This document shows positions 1 through 7,212 of a stretch of 64,000 nucleotides of DNA, piece by piece (the first letter of the stretch is position 1; each line of letters starts with the position of its first letter). This stretch comes from Streptomyces sp. Edi2 (GTDB lineage: Bacteria; Actinomycetota; Actinomycetes; Streptomycetales; Streptomycetaceae), in the NCBI RefSeq assembly GCF_040253635.1, contig NZ_JBEJGX010000003.1, positions 2,790,001 through 2,854,000 of the forward strand, in the 5' to 3' direction. Below the pieces are notes generated by a model. The model saw only the letters and a program-made list of their open reading frames with translations, was not told the DNA's origin and did not search any database. A program made the translations under genes and the position numbers.

Positions 1-617
1 GGACCACCGCCGACGGCTTCGAGATGCAGTTCGGCACCAACCATCTCGGCCACTTCGCACTGACCGGGCTGCTGCTGCCCAAGCTGCTCGCCACGCCCGG
101 CGCCCGGGTCGTCACCGTCTCCAGCATGCTGCACGCCCTCGCCGACCTCGACTTCACCGACCTCAACAGCGCGCGCTCCTACCGCCGCTGGATCGCGTAC
201 AGCCGCTCCAAGGGCGCCAACCTGCTCTTCACCCACGAACTGTCCCGGCGGCTGGCCGCGGCCGGCTCCCAGGTCGTCGCGGCCGCCGCGCACCCCGGAT
301 ACGCCTCCACCAATCTCATGACCGCCGGCGTCCGCATGGAGGGCCGCACCTCCGCCGAGCGGATCATCGACTTCGGGACGGGCCTCGTCGCCCAGTCCCC
401 GGACGGCGGTGCCCTGGGTACCCTCTGCGCGGCCACCGCGCCCCATATGCGGCCCGACTCCTTCATCGGTCCGCGCAACGGGCTGCGCGGCGCCCCCGTC
501 CAGTCCTTCCGCGCCCCCTGGACCAGGAAGGACGCCAACGGCGAGCGCCTGTGGGCCGCATCGGAGGAGCTCACCGGTGTCCGCTACGACTTCTCGCGCC
601 CGGCTGCGGCATTCTGA
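1..617 (+). CDS. Short-chain dehydrogenase/reductase, C-terminal part (5' end outside window)
   Basis: The gene enters from the left edge; the frame is open from base 3 and ends at a TGA. What remains is the C-terminal part of a classical/extended SDR of the retinol-dehydrogenase-like type. Visible are the stretch [17 protein letters not shown], typical of the region between the NNAG strand and the catalytic Ser, a Ser-Ser in VVTVSSM, and the catalytic Tyr/Lys pair as [13 protein letters not shown] is the usual loop after beta-6. The N-terminal Rossmann glycine motif lies outside the window, so cofactor preference cannot be read. Substrate is unknown. It is followed by repeat-rich DNA, not by an operon partner. 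Confidence 0.9.
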   Translation, partial: TTADGFEMQFGTNHLGHFALTGLLLPKLLATPGARVVTVSSMLHALADLDFTDLNSARSYRRWIAYSRSKGANLLFTHELSRRLAAAGSQVVAAAAHPGYASTNLMTAGVRMEGRTSAERIIDFGTGLVAQSPDGGALGTLCAATAPHMRPDSFIGPRNGLRGAPVQSFRAPWTRKDANGERLWAASEELTGVRYDFSRPAAAF

Positions 618-624
618 ACGAGCG

Positions 625-703
625 GTACGGCACAGACCGGCACGGCACAGACCGGCACGGCACAGGCCGGCACGGCACAGGCCGGCACGGCGCAGACCGG
701 CAC
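625..703. repeat. 15-bp tandem repeat, about five units
   Basis: Units close to ggcacggcacagacc follow one another directly after the SDR stop, with single-base changes between copies. The period is a multiple of three, so open frames read through it in several phases, but no real gene is supported there. Confidence 0.85.
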
Positions 704-846
704 CGCCGACCGCACCACCCCGCGTCAAGACCCCGTGAAGAACACCCCGTTGCCCGCCAGGAGGCCGCCAAGGCCGTGGGCGGCGGCCGCTCTGCCCCGC
801 ACGCTGGCCTGGTCCCACACGGTGCCGCACGGAGGTACGACGCACA

Positions 847-1365
847 ATGCCGATGGTGTCCCGGCCCGATGGCCGGCCCGAGGAACCGCCGGATACCGCC
901 ACCGGCACCCTCAGCACCCGACCGGGTGCCGGCCGCAGCGGCTCCGGAGCCGGATCCGGAGCCGGCCATGCCACCACCGACCGCCTCACCGGCCGCCCCG
1001 ATAACCGCACGGCTGCCACACCTGCCGCGAGCGCCACGCCCACCACACCCGCCAGACCCGCCACACCCGCCACACCCGCCACACCCGCCACGACTGACGA
1101 ACCCGACACGACTGACGAACCCGACACGACTGACGAACCCGACACCCGCCACCGGCTCACCACACTCCAGGGCCTGGCCGCCCTCTCGCCCGATGCCATG
1201 GCGTCCGTCGCCTACGGCCCCGAGTCGATCGTGCTGGTCCTGGCCGCGGAAGGCAGCTACGGCCTCGGTTTCCCCCTCCCCGTTACCCTCGCCATCGCCG
1301 CGCTGGGGGAAGAGCTCGCGAGGGGAAGGGCTCGCGAGGGGGACGTGAGGGGAAACGACCCGTGA
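847..1365 (+). pseudogene. Truncated APC-type permease remnant
   Basis: An ATG with a GGAGG 11 bases upstream opens a 172-codon frame. Its N-terminal half is low-complexity Thr/Pro/Ala sequence made from short DNA repeats. From about residue 104 it reads LQGLAALSPDAMASVAYGPE and continues into a hydrophobic helix GLGFPLPVTLAIAAL. This matches the first transmembrane region of large Streptomyces APC-family permeases of about 600 or more residues. The match stops after about 50 residues; the rest (GEELARGRAREGDVRGNDP) is charged and unrelated, coded by a 12-bp direct repeat (1314-1325, 1330-1341). I read this as a deletion remnant. Family assignment rests on remembered motif similarity. Confidence 0.6.
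1045..1144. repeat. 9-bp and 18-bp tandem repeats inside the permease remnant
   Basis: Several cacacccgc-like 9-bp units lead into three exact copies of an 18-bp unit (cgactgacgaacccgaca, at 1091, 1109 and 1127). In the remnant frame the 18-mer encodes the hexapeptide TTDEPD. Confidence 0.9.
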
Positions 1366-1466
1366 TGCGGAACTGCTCACTTCTCACTTCTCACTGCTCA
1401 CCGCTCGTGACACGGAACTGCTCGTGGTGACGCTCCGTTGTCAGTGGTGCGTCCTACCGTGAGGTC

Positions 1467-2276
1467 ATGAACCCCGCGAACCCCGCCATGGATTACGAAG
1501 GTCACTGCGCCGCCATCGTCGACCAGGCCACACTGCTGGCGTCCTGCCTCACGGAGCAGGACGCCGACCTGACGACCACCGTCCCCTCCTGCCCCGACTG
1601 GAACCTCGCCCAGCTGCTCCGTCATCTGGGCGAGGCCCATCGCTGGGTCGAGGACCTGGTACGGACCCGGGCGACCGAACCCCCGCCCGAGACCGCCCTC
1701 CGCGTCCTTCCCCGCGACACCACCCAGTCCCCCGCCGAGGCCGCCGCCTGGCTCACCGAAGGTGCCCGGCGCCTTGCGGACACGCTGCGCTCCACGGACC
1801 CCGGCACCGAGATCTGGACCCCGCTCCCCTCCGGCTCCCCGCGCTTCTTCGCCCGCCGCATGGCCCACGAGACGGTCATGCACCGCGCCGATGTCACGCT
1901 CGCGCTCGGCAGCGACTTCACCGTCGACCAGCACCTCGCCCTCGACACCGTCGACGAATGGATGGAACTCGGCTCCCTCCCCGAGATGTTCGACTTCCAT
2001 CCCGACCGGCGCGAACTCCTCGGCCCCGGCCGCACCCTCCACTTCCACGCCACGGACACCCCGCCGGAAGCCGCCGCCGACTGGCTCGTCGACCTCACCG
2101 GCGACACCCTCGCCTGGCGCCGCGCCCAGGAACCAGCCGCCGTCTCCATCCGCGCGCCCCTGACCGACCTCCTGCTCCTCATCTACGGCCGCACCCCCGC
2201 CGACGACACCGCCTTCGAGATCACCGGCGACGCGGAACTGCTGGAGTTCTGGCTGGCACGGGTGCTGTTCGGCTGA
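1467..2276 (+). CDS. Maleylpyruvate isomerase family mycothiol-dependent enzyme
   Basis: The 269-residue product has the two-domain layout of the MDMPI family. The N-terminal DinB-like four-helix domain (about 10-150) contains LLRHLGEAHRW and MAHETVMHRADV, which supply the conserved metal-binding histidines. The C-terminal part (about 165-265) resembles the MDMPI_C domain (PPEAAADWLVDLTGD, ALTDLLLLIYGR-like). Known members use mycothiol for isomerisation or thiol transfer in the cytoplasm; the substrate of this member cannot be read from sequence. The ATG is preceded by GTGAGG. It stands alone, with no catabolic genes next to it, so a ring-cleavage pathway role is not supported. Confidence 0.85.
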   Translation: MNPANPAMDYEGHCAAIVDQATLLASCLTEQDADLTTTVPSCPDWNLAQLLRHLGEAHRWVEDLVRTRATEPPPETALRVLPRDTTQSPAEAAAWLTEGARRLADTLRSTDPGTEIWTPLPSGSPRFFARRMAHETVMHRADVTLALGSDFTVDQHLALDTVDEWMELGSLPEMFDFHPDRRELLGPGRTLHFHATDTPPEAAADWLVDLTGDTLAWRRAQEPAAVSIRAPLTDLLLLIYGRTPADDTAFEITGDAELLEFWLARVLFG

Positions 2277-2429
2277 GAACCGGGGTCCCGGCCGGCCCCG
2301 CCTCACCTCGCCCCACTCACCTCGCCCCACCCCGGAGACGAACCGATCAGGCCGCCGGTGCGTGGATTAAGTTGACCTCGCCCACAGGCACCGGCCCACC
2401 CGAACCAACCCACCCGAGGAGAGAGCCCC

Positions 2430-2813
2430 ATGACCGAGTCCGACCGTCCGGGCAGCACTCCCGGCCTGCCACCCACGCCTCCCCCGTACCGTCCGCGGCT
2501 CGGCCCTGAGCCCCTGCCGACGAACGAGGCCGAGGCCCTGGCGATCGGCCGGAAACACTTCCCCGAGGTCGGTTCGCCCGGCGGTCCTTCCGGCCTCTTC
2601 GTCCATGAATTCGACATCGGCTACCTGATCCACGCGAGCTGGCCGCGCCCCGAGGACCCCACCGCCCCTCCCGCGGAGCCCGGTGGCAGCAACGTCATCA
2701 TCTCCAAGATCGACGGCGAGGTGTCGAACGTACCCAACTTCCCACCGGAGTCGGCGGTGAAGCTCTATTACAGGGTCTACCGCCCGAACGAGGTCCGCCG
2801 GAACGACGTCTGA
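2430..2813 (+). CDS. Small YrhB/Imm35-like protein, copy 1
   Basis: A 127-residue soluble protein after a strong RBS (GAGGAGAGAG). A Pro-rich N-terminus of about 30 residues precedes a compact alpha/beta domain: a helix with EALAIGRKHFPE, then VHEFDIGYLIHASWP, a Pro/Gly loop, GGSNVIISKIDGEVSNVPNF, and a C-terminal helix SAVKLYYRVYR. The pattern of a helix, a hydrophobic strand pair and a strand ending in K-x-x-G-E resembles YrhB/Imm35-type proteins, but this is a fold-level guess. The next gene is clearly its paralogue. No toxin gene lies next to it, so an immunity role is not supported here. Function unknown. Confidence 0.75.
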   Translation: MTESDRPGSTPGLPPTPPPYRPRLGPEPLPTNEAEALAIGRKHFPEVGSPGGPSGLFVHEFDIGYLIHASWPRPEDPTAPPAEPGGSNVIISKIDGEVSNVPNFPPESAVKLYYRVYRPNEVRRNDV

Positions 2814-2997
2814 CCCCGGCGTGGCTGCCCGCCGGAGTGACCTGGCGCTGCGCGTATCAAGGCACTTCTTCCATCCCGGCAGCCGCCCCCGCCCTGGTCA
2901 TCGGTATGAAGGCCCGCCGGCAGCGGCAACGGCTTCCGTGCCGGGCCCCGGGCGAGTCGCCCACGTAAGCACCGCACCGAACAGAAGAGAGACGGCC

Positions 2998-3309
2998 ATG
3001 CCACAGGACACCCCCACACCACCGGCCACCCCCGAGGACGCACTCGCCATCGTCCGTAGCCGCTATGCCGAGCCCAAGCTGCCGGACGGCTCCCCCGCCC
3101 CCCTGCGCGTCCACGAATTCGACGTCGGCTACCTCGTGTACGCCGCCTCCCCCCGTACACCCGACGCATCCGGCCCCCCGCAGCCGGCCCCGCCCGGCGG
3201 GTCAAAGATCATCGTGGCCAAGGACACCGGCGAAACCGTCACCGTGCCCAACTTCCCCACCGAGACAGCCATCGAGCTGTACCGCAAGCAGCGGCAGGCC
3301 CATTCGTAA
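2998..3309 (+). CDS. Small YrhB/Imm35-like protein, copy 2 (tandem paralogue)
   Basis: A 103-residue protein whose ATG follows AGAAGAGAG; the frame is open further upstream but this start gives the family length. It shares with its left neighbour the blocks EDALAI, VHEFDVGYLVYAASP, the Pro/Gly loop, GGSKIIVAKDTGE, VPNFPTETA and a final helix with ELYRKQ. About 185 bases separate the two genes. The shared block order and spacing indicate a tandem duplication followed by divergence. The function is unknown; the core resembles YrhB/Imm35-like domains only in general pattern. Confidence 0.75.
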   Translation: MPQDTPTPPATPEDALAIVRSRYAEPKLPDGSPAPLRVHEFDVGYLVYAASPRTPDASGPPQPAPPGGSKIIVAKDTGETVTVPNFPTETAIELYRKQRQAHS

Positions 3310-3547
3310 CGGGCGGCAGCGGGCCCTCGGGCTTCCGGGCTGCCGGGCTGCCGGACTCCCGGATAGGCCCCGGCCCCGCTCCCTCAAGTCACTCATCCGC
3401 CCAACAGATCCCTCAACAGCCCGTCCCTGACCGGTCCCCAGCCGCGACCCAGCCCTCTCTGCTCCCCTCCCCTCCTTTCCCAGCCCCGTTTCGTGCAGAT
3501 GCCATGCGCGCTTCACAGTCGTGCGGCAGAGTGGACGGTCGCACCGT

Positions 3548-3566
3548 CGGTGATCGATGATCACCG
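3548..3566. promoter_or_regulatory. Perfect inverted repeat upstream of the sugar ABC operon
   Basis: CGGTGATC-gat-GATCACCG, 8-3-8, lies 31 bases before the start of the substrate-binding protein gene. Position and symmetry fit an operator for a LacI- or GntR-type sugar regulator, but no such regulator gene is adjacent. Confidence 0.6.
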
Positions 3567-3596
3567 GTAGGTTACGAGCGCAGGGGGCGACGTGCC

Positions 3597-4856
3597 ATGA
3601 CGGAGATCGACAGGCGGCGGTTGCTGGCGGCCGGCGGCGGGGTGGCCCTTGCCGCGGGACTGACGGCGGCATGCGGGTCCAACACCGGGCGGGGCGGCGG
3701 TGGTTCGGGGCCCGCGATCAGTCAGTGGTACCACCAGTACGGGGAGCCCGGGACCCAGCAGGCCGTGAAGCGGTACGCCGCCGCGTACAAGAAGGCGAAC
3801 GTCTCCGTGCAGTGGCGGCCGGGTGACTACGACCGGCAGACGGCGGCTGCGCTGCTCACCGACTCGGGGCCGGACGTCTTCGAGGTCAACGGGCCGCTGC
3901 TGGACCAGATCCAGGGCGGCCAGGTCGTCGATCTGACCGCCGAAGTCGAGCCGGTGAAGGACGACTTCAACCAGGCCGTGCTGGCGCCGAAGATCTGGCA
4001 GGACAAGATCTGGGGCATCCCGCAGGTCGTCGACATGCAGCTGCTGTACTACCGCAAGAGTCTGCTGAAGAAGGCCGGGGTGCGGCCTCCGCAGACGCTC
4101 GACGAGCTGGTGGACGGGGCGAAGAAGCTCAGCGGCAAGAAGGCCAAGGGGCTGTTCCTCGGGAACGACGGCGGGGTGGGGGTGCTCGGCGGGACTCCGT
4201 TGTTCGCCGCCGGGCTGAGCCTGATCGGCCCGGACGGCAAGGTCGGGTTCGACGATCCGGCCGCGGCGCGCACCCTGGGCAAGATCCGGCAGCTGTACGC
4301 GGACAAGTCGTTGCTGCTCGGTGCGCCCACGGACTGGTCCGATCCGGCCGCCTTCATCCAGGGGCTGACCGCGATGCAGTGGTCGGGGCTGTGGGCGCTG
4401 CCGCAGATCAAGAAGGCGCTGGGGGACGACTTCGGGGTGCTGCCATTCCCGAAGGACGGGAGCGGAGGGAAACCCTCCGTACAGGTCGGTGCCTATGGCT
4501 CCGCGGTCAGTGCGCGGAGCAAGCGCAAGGCGGAGGCCAAGGCCTTCGCGAAGTGGCTGTGGGTGGACCGCACCGACTACCAGCAGGACTTCGCACTGTC
4601 GTACGGATTCCATATCCCGGCGCGGATCTCACTGGCGAAGAAGGCCCAGCAGCTGCAGTCAGGACCGGCGGCGGACGCGGTCCGGCTCTCGACCGATCAC
4701 GGCTACGCCGAGCCGCTGTTGTGGACGACCGCGGACCGTACCGCCTATCAGGACGCGCTGAGCCGGATCATCAAGGACGGCGCCAACCCGGAGAGCGAGC
4801 TGAAGGCCGTGGTGCGCAAGGTCAACGCCGAGCTCCAGCGGGTCAAGAAGAAGTGA
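3597..4856 (+). CDS. Extracellular sugar-binding lipoprotein of an ABC importer
   Basis: A 419-residue family-1 solute-binding protein. The N-terminus MTEIDRRRLLAAGGGVALAAG has a twin-arginine-like signal and ends in the lipobox LTAAC with Cys at about 26, so the mature protein should be lipid-anchored outside the membrane. The body shows typical SBP_bac_1 sequence: DVFEVNGPLLDQIQGGQVVDLT, an IWGIPQVVD motif and IQGLTAMQWSGLWALPQI. It heads a three-gene operon with two permeases. The sugar is not identifiable from sequence. The inverted repeat 31 bases upstream may control the operon. Confidence 0.92.
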   Translation: MTEIDRRRLLAAGGGVALAAGLTAACGSNTGRGGGGSGPAISQWYHQYGEPGTQQAVKRYAAAYKKANVSVQWRPGDYDRQTAAALLTDSGPDVFEVNGPLLDQIQGGQVVDLTAEVEPVKDDFNQAVLAPKIWQDKIWGIPQVVDMQLLYYRKSLLKKAGVRPPQTLDELVDGAKKLSGKKAKGLFLGNDGGVGVLGGTPLFAAGLSLIGPDGKVGFDDPAAARTLGKIRQLYADKSLLLGAPTDWSDPAAFIQGLTAMQWSGLWALPQIKKALGDDFGVLPFPKDGSGGKPSVQVGAYGSAVSARSKRKAEAKAFAKWLWVDRTDYQQDFALSYGFHIPARISLAKKAQQLQSGPAADAVRLSTDHGYAEPLLWTTADRTAYQDALSRIIKDGANPESELKAVVRKVNAELQRVKKK

Positions 4857-5857
4857 CCGCGGGCGGGACCGAAGAAGCGGTCACAGACGTACCAGCTCCG
4901 CGGGCCGCGGCGGGTCCGGAAGCCGGGCCCCGTTCGCCCGGCGCCCGTTTGTTCGGCCCGCAGCGGCGGAACCTCTGGTTCTGGGTCTTCGTCGGGCCGT
5001 TCGCGATCGGGCTCGGGCTGTTCACCTACGTACCGTTGGTGTGGAGCGTCTACCTGAGCTTCTTCGACGCGCACAACACCGTCAGTCCGGCCGGCTCGGA
5101 CTTCGTCGGGCTGGGCAACTACGCCGCGATGCTGAGCGATCCGGCGTTCCTCGGCAGCCTGGGCACCTTCGCCCTGTTCACGGTGTTCATCGTGCCGGCG
5201 ACCTATGCGCTGTCGCTCGCGCTGGCGCTGATGGTGAACCGGCTGCGCTGCGCCCAGGCGTTCTTCCGGTCGGTGTTCTTCCTGCCGACCGCCTGCTCCT
5301 ATGTCGTCGCATCGGTGATCTGGAAGCTGTCGGTCTTCAACGGAGTCCGGTTCGGACTGGCCAACACCGTGCTGGGATGGTTCGGCGCGGATCAGACGGC
5401 CTGGCTGTCGACGACCCATCCGCCCTGGTACTGGCTGGTCCTCGTGACCGTACGGCTGTGGCTGCAGGCCGGGTTCTACATGATCCTGTTTCTGGCCGGG
5501 CTGCAGCGGATCTCACCCCAGCTGTACGAAGCGGCGGCGATGGACGGGGCGCGTCCTGGCTGGCAGGTCTTCCGGTACATCACCTTTCCGCAGTTGCGCG
5601 CCACGTCCGTGGCCGTGGTGCTGCTGCTGGTGATCAATGCGTTCCAGGCGTTCGACGAGTTCTACAACCTGCTGAGCGATGCCCGCGGCTATCCGCCCTA
5701 CGCCCGGCCGCCCTTGGTCTATCTGTATTACACGGCGCTCGGACAGGACCAGAACCTCGGGCTGGGCAGTGCGGGTGCGGTGATCCTGGCGCTGATCATC
5801 GCGGTGGCGACGGTCGTCCAGGCCCGCTGGTTCGGCCTCGGCCGCAAGGAGGAGTGA
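4853..5857 (+). CDS. Sugar ABC transporter permease (MalF-like)
   Basis: The GTG start overlaps the stop of the binding-protein gene as GTGA, giving translational coupling and a 334-residue product. A long hydrophilic Ala/Pro/Glu leader of about 40 residues precedes the first membrane helix (FWVFVGPFAIGLGLFTYVPL). About six transmembrane segments follow. The EAA loop that docks the ATPase is visible as LYEAAAMDGARPGWQVFRYI. The protein forms the channel with the next gene's product. No ATPase gene is present in the operon, so it probably uses a shared MsiK-type ATPase encoded elsewhere, as is usual for Streptomyces sugar importers. Confidence 0.93.
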   Translation: MTAGGTEEAVTDVPAPRAAAGPEAGPRSPGARLFGPQRRNLWFWVFVGPFAIGLGLFTYVPLVWSVYLSFFDAHNTVSPAGSDFVGLGNYAAMLSDPAFLGSLGTFALFTVFIVPATYALSLALALMVNRLRCAQAFFRSVFFLPTACSYVVASVIWKLSVFNGVRFGLANTVLGWFGADQTAWLSTTHPPWYWLVLVTVRLWLQAGFYMILFLAGLQRISPQLYEAAAMDGARPGWQVFRYITFPQLRATSVAVVLLLVINAFQAFDEFYNLLSDARGYPPYARPPLVYLYYTALGQDQNLGLGSAGAVILALIIAVATVVQARWFGLGRKEE

Positions 5858-5863
5858 GCACCG

Positions 5864-6700
5864 ATGCATGACGCGCTGACCAGAGCCGGGCGCGCGCTGC
5901 GGGTCGTCACCGTGATCACCCTCGCGCTGCTGTTCCTCATCCCCTTCTACCTGCTGGTGCGGAACGGGCTGGCCACCGAACGGGAGATCACGGCCCCCGA
6001 CTGGACGTTCTTCCCGCACGAGCTGCAGTGGTCGAACCTCACCGAGGTCTTCCGGGATCCGAACCTCCCCCTGGGGCGAGCGCTGCTCAACTCCACACTG
6101 ATCGCCGTGTCGACGACCATCGGCACGGTGGTGACGGCCTCGCTCGCCGGGTACGGCCTGGCCCGGATCCCCTACCGGCACGCCAATGTCGTCTTCTACG
6201 CGATCCTGGGGACGCTGATGGTCCCGGCGGCCGTGACGTTCGTGCCGAGCTTTGTGCTGGTCTCGACGCTCGGATGGATCTCCACCCTGCGGGGTCTGGT
6301 CATTCCGACGCTGTTCAGCGCGTTCGCCTGCTTCATCTTCCGGCAGTACTTCCTGGGCTTCCCCAAGGAACTGGAGGACGCGGCACGGGTCGACGGGCTC
6401 GGCTACTGGCGGACGTACTGGCGCATCGTGGTGCCCAATGCCCGGCCGGTCTTCGCCGCCGTCGCCACCATCGTCTTCATCGGCGCCTGGAACGCGTTCC
6501 TGTGGCCACTGGTGATCGGGCAGGACCAGGAGGCCTGGACGGTGCAGGTGGCGCTGTCGACGTTCACCACCGCGCAGAACCTCAATCTGCACGAGCTGTT
6601 CGTGGCCGCGGCGGTCTCGATCGCCCCGTTGGTGGTGGTCTTCCTGCTGCTCCAGCGGTACATCGTGGCGGGGGTGGAGCGCAGCGGGATCGACGACTGA
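5864..6700 (+). CDS. Sugar ABC transporter permease (MalG-like)
   Basis: A 278-residue inner-membrane permease starting at an ATG 13 bases after a GGAGG that lies in the end of the previous gene. It has six predicted helices beginning with VVTVITLALLFLIPFYLLV. The ATPase-docking EAA loop reads LEDAARVDGLGYWRTYWRIV. It pairs with the preceding permease as the two halves of the channel. The operon ends here: the stop codon is the first triplet of a threefold 20-22 bp repeat, followed by a short hairpin. Confidence 0.93.
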   Translation: MHDALTRAGRALRVVTVITLALLFLIPFYLLVRNGLATEREITAPDWTFFPHELQWSNLTEVFRDPNLPLGRALLNSTLIAVSTTIGTVVTASLAGYGLARIPYRHANVVFYAILGTLMVPAAVTFVPSFVLVSTLGWISTLRGLVIPTLFSAFACFIFRQYFLGFPKELEDAARVDGLGYWRTYWRIVVPNARPVFAAVATIVFIGAWNAFLWPLVIGQDQEAWTVQVALSTFTTAQNLNLHELFVAAAVSIAPLVVVFLLLQRYIVAGVERSGIDD

Positions 6701-6768
6701 GGGACGGCCGACGGATTACTGAGGGACGGCCGGCGGACTCTGAGGAACGGCCGAAGGATTGAGGCCGT
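6698..6768. repeat. Threefold 20-22 bp repeat beginning with the permease stop, with a terminal hairpin
   Basis: Units starting TGAGG(G/A)ACGGCC begin at 6698, 6720 and 6741; the first TGA is the actual stop codon. ACGGCC at 6747-6752 can pair with GGCCGT at 6763-6768, so the last unit may act as a weak terminator. Confidence 0.75.
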
Positions 6769-6787
6769 CCGCCCGAGGGGGTACGGT
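6759..6787 (+). promoter_or_regulatory. Housekeeping-type promoter for a leaderless leader ORF
   Basis: TTGAGG (6759-6764), a 17-base spacer and TACGGT (6782-6787) fit a vegetative sigma promoter. Transcription would start about seven bases after the -10 box, which is exactly at the ATG at 6795. Confidence 0.55.
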
Positions 6788-6794
6788 GCGTGGC

Positions 6795-6935
6795 ATGAGC
6801 ACGCATCCGACCGTCCGTGAGGTGGCGCCGCGCGAGAGCGGCCCCCACGGCGAGTGCGCGCCCCGCGGCCTGAGCTTCCTGCGCCGCCGCGGCCGGGTGG
6901 GATCTCCCCCGGCCGGTTGTTTCTGTACGGCCTGA
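6795..6935 (+). CDS. Candidate 46-residue leader peptide ending GCFCTA
   Basis: A short ORF whose ATG coincides with the predicted transcription start, so it would be read from a leaderless mRNA. The product is basic in its C-terminal half (LRRRGRV) and ends SPPAGCFCTA, with two Cys codons just before the stop and one more Cys at residue 21. Leaderless uORFs with clustered Cys codons that sense cysteine supply are known in actinobacteria upstream of sulfur-acquisition genes. The next gene, 278 bases downstream, is a TauD-type dioxygenase, a family that includes sulfonate-using enzymes. The link to cysteine control is inference. Confidence 0.5.
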   Translation: MSTHPTVREVAPRESGPHGECAPRGLSFLRRRGRVGSPPAGCFCTA

Positions 6936-7126
6936 CGGCTTCCCGCGGTGATGGTCCCGCAGCAACGGGTCTCCTGCACTGACGGGTTCAGGCTCCGTCG
7001 GGTTCAGGCACTGACGGGTTCAGGCGCTACGGGCTTCTGCTCTGACGTGCAGCGGGCAGTGGTCCGTCCGTCCGACGACCGCGTCCGCCATGGCCGCACC
7101 ACGCTCCCCGACCAGGCACCTGGCTC

Positions 7127-7199
7127 CCTTCCTTCTCTCCCCCATCCCCCTTCTCCCCCTCTCCCCTTCTCCCCCTCTCCCCTTCTCCCCTTCTCTCGT
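7127..7199 (+). repeat. Polypyrimidine tract upstream of the dioxygenase RBS
   Basis: About 70 bases made almost only of C and T, built from repeated cccttctccccct-like units, end just before the AGGAGG ribosome-binding site. It could keep the 5' UTR unstructured or bind a protein; nothing more can be said from sequence. Confidence 0.7.
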
Positions 7200-7212
7200 T
7201 CAGGAGGATCAG

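Noticed and set aside
625..1144. Regular repeats considered as a CRISPR array
   Set aside because: Units are 9-18 bp and contiguous, without unique spacers; no cas genes are present.
2430..3309. Toxin-immunity module
   Set aside because: Two immunity-like proteins are present but no toxin or secretion-linked gene is next to them.
6698..7212. Possible SAM or other known riboswitch upstream of the dioxygenase
   Set aside because: I could not find the conserved core of any riboswitch class I know; the promoter plus short ORF explains the region better.
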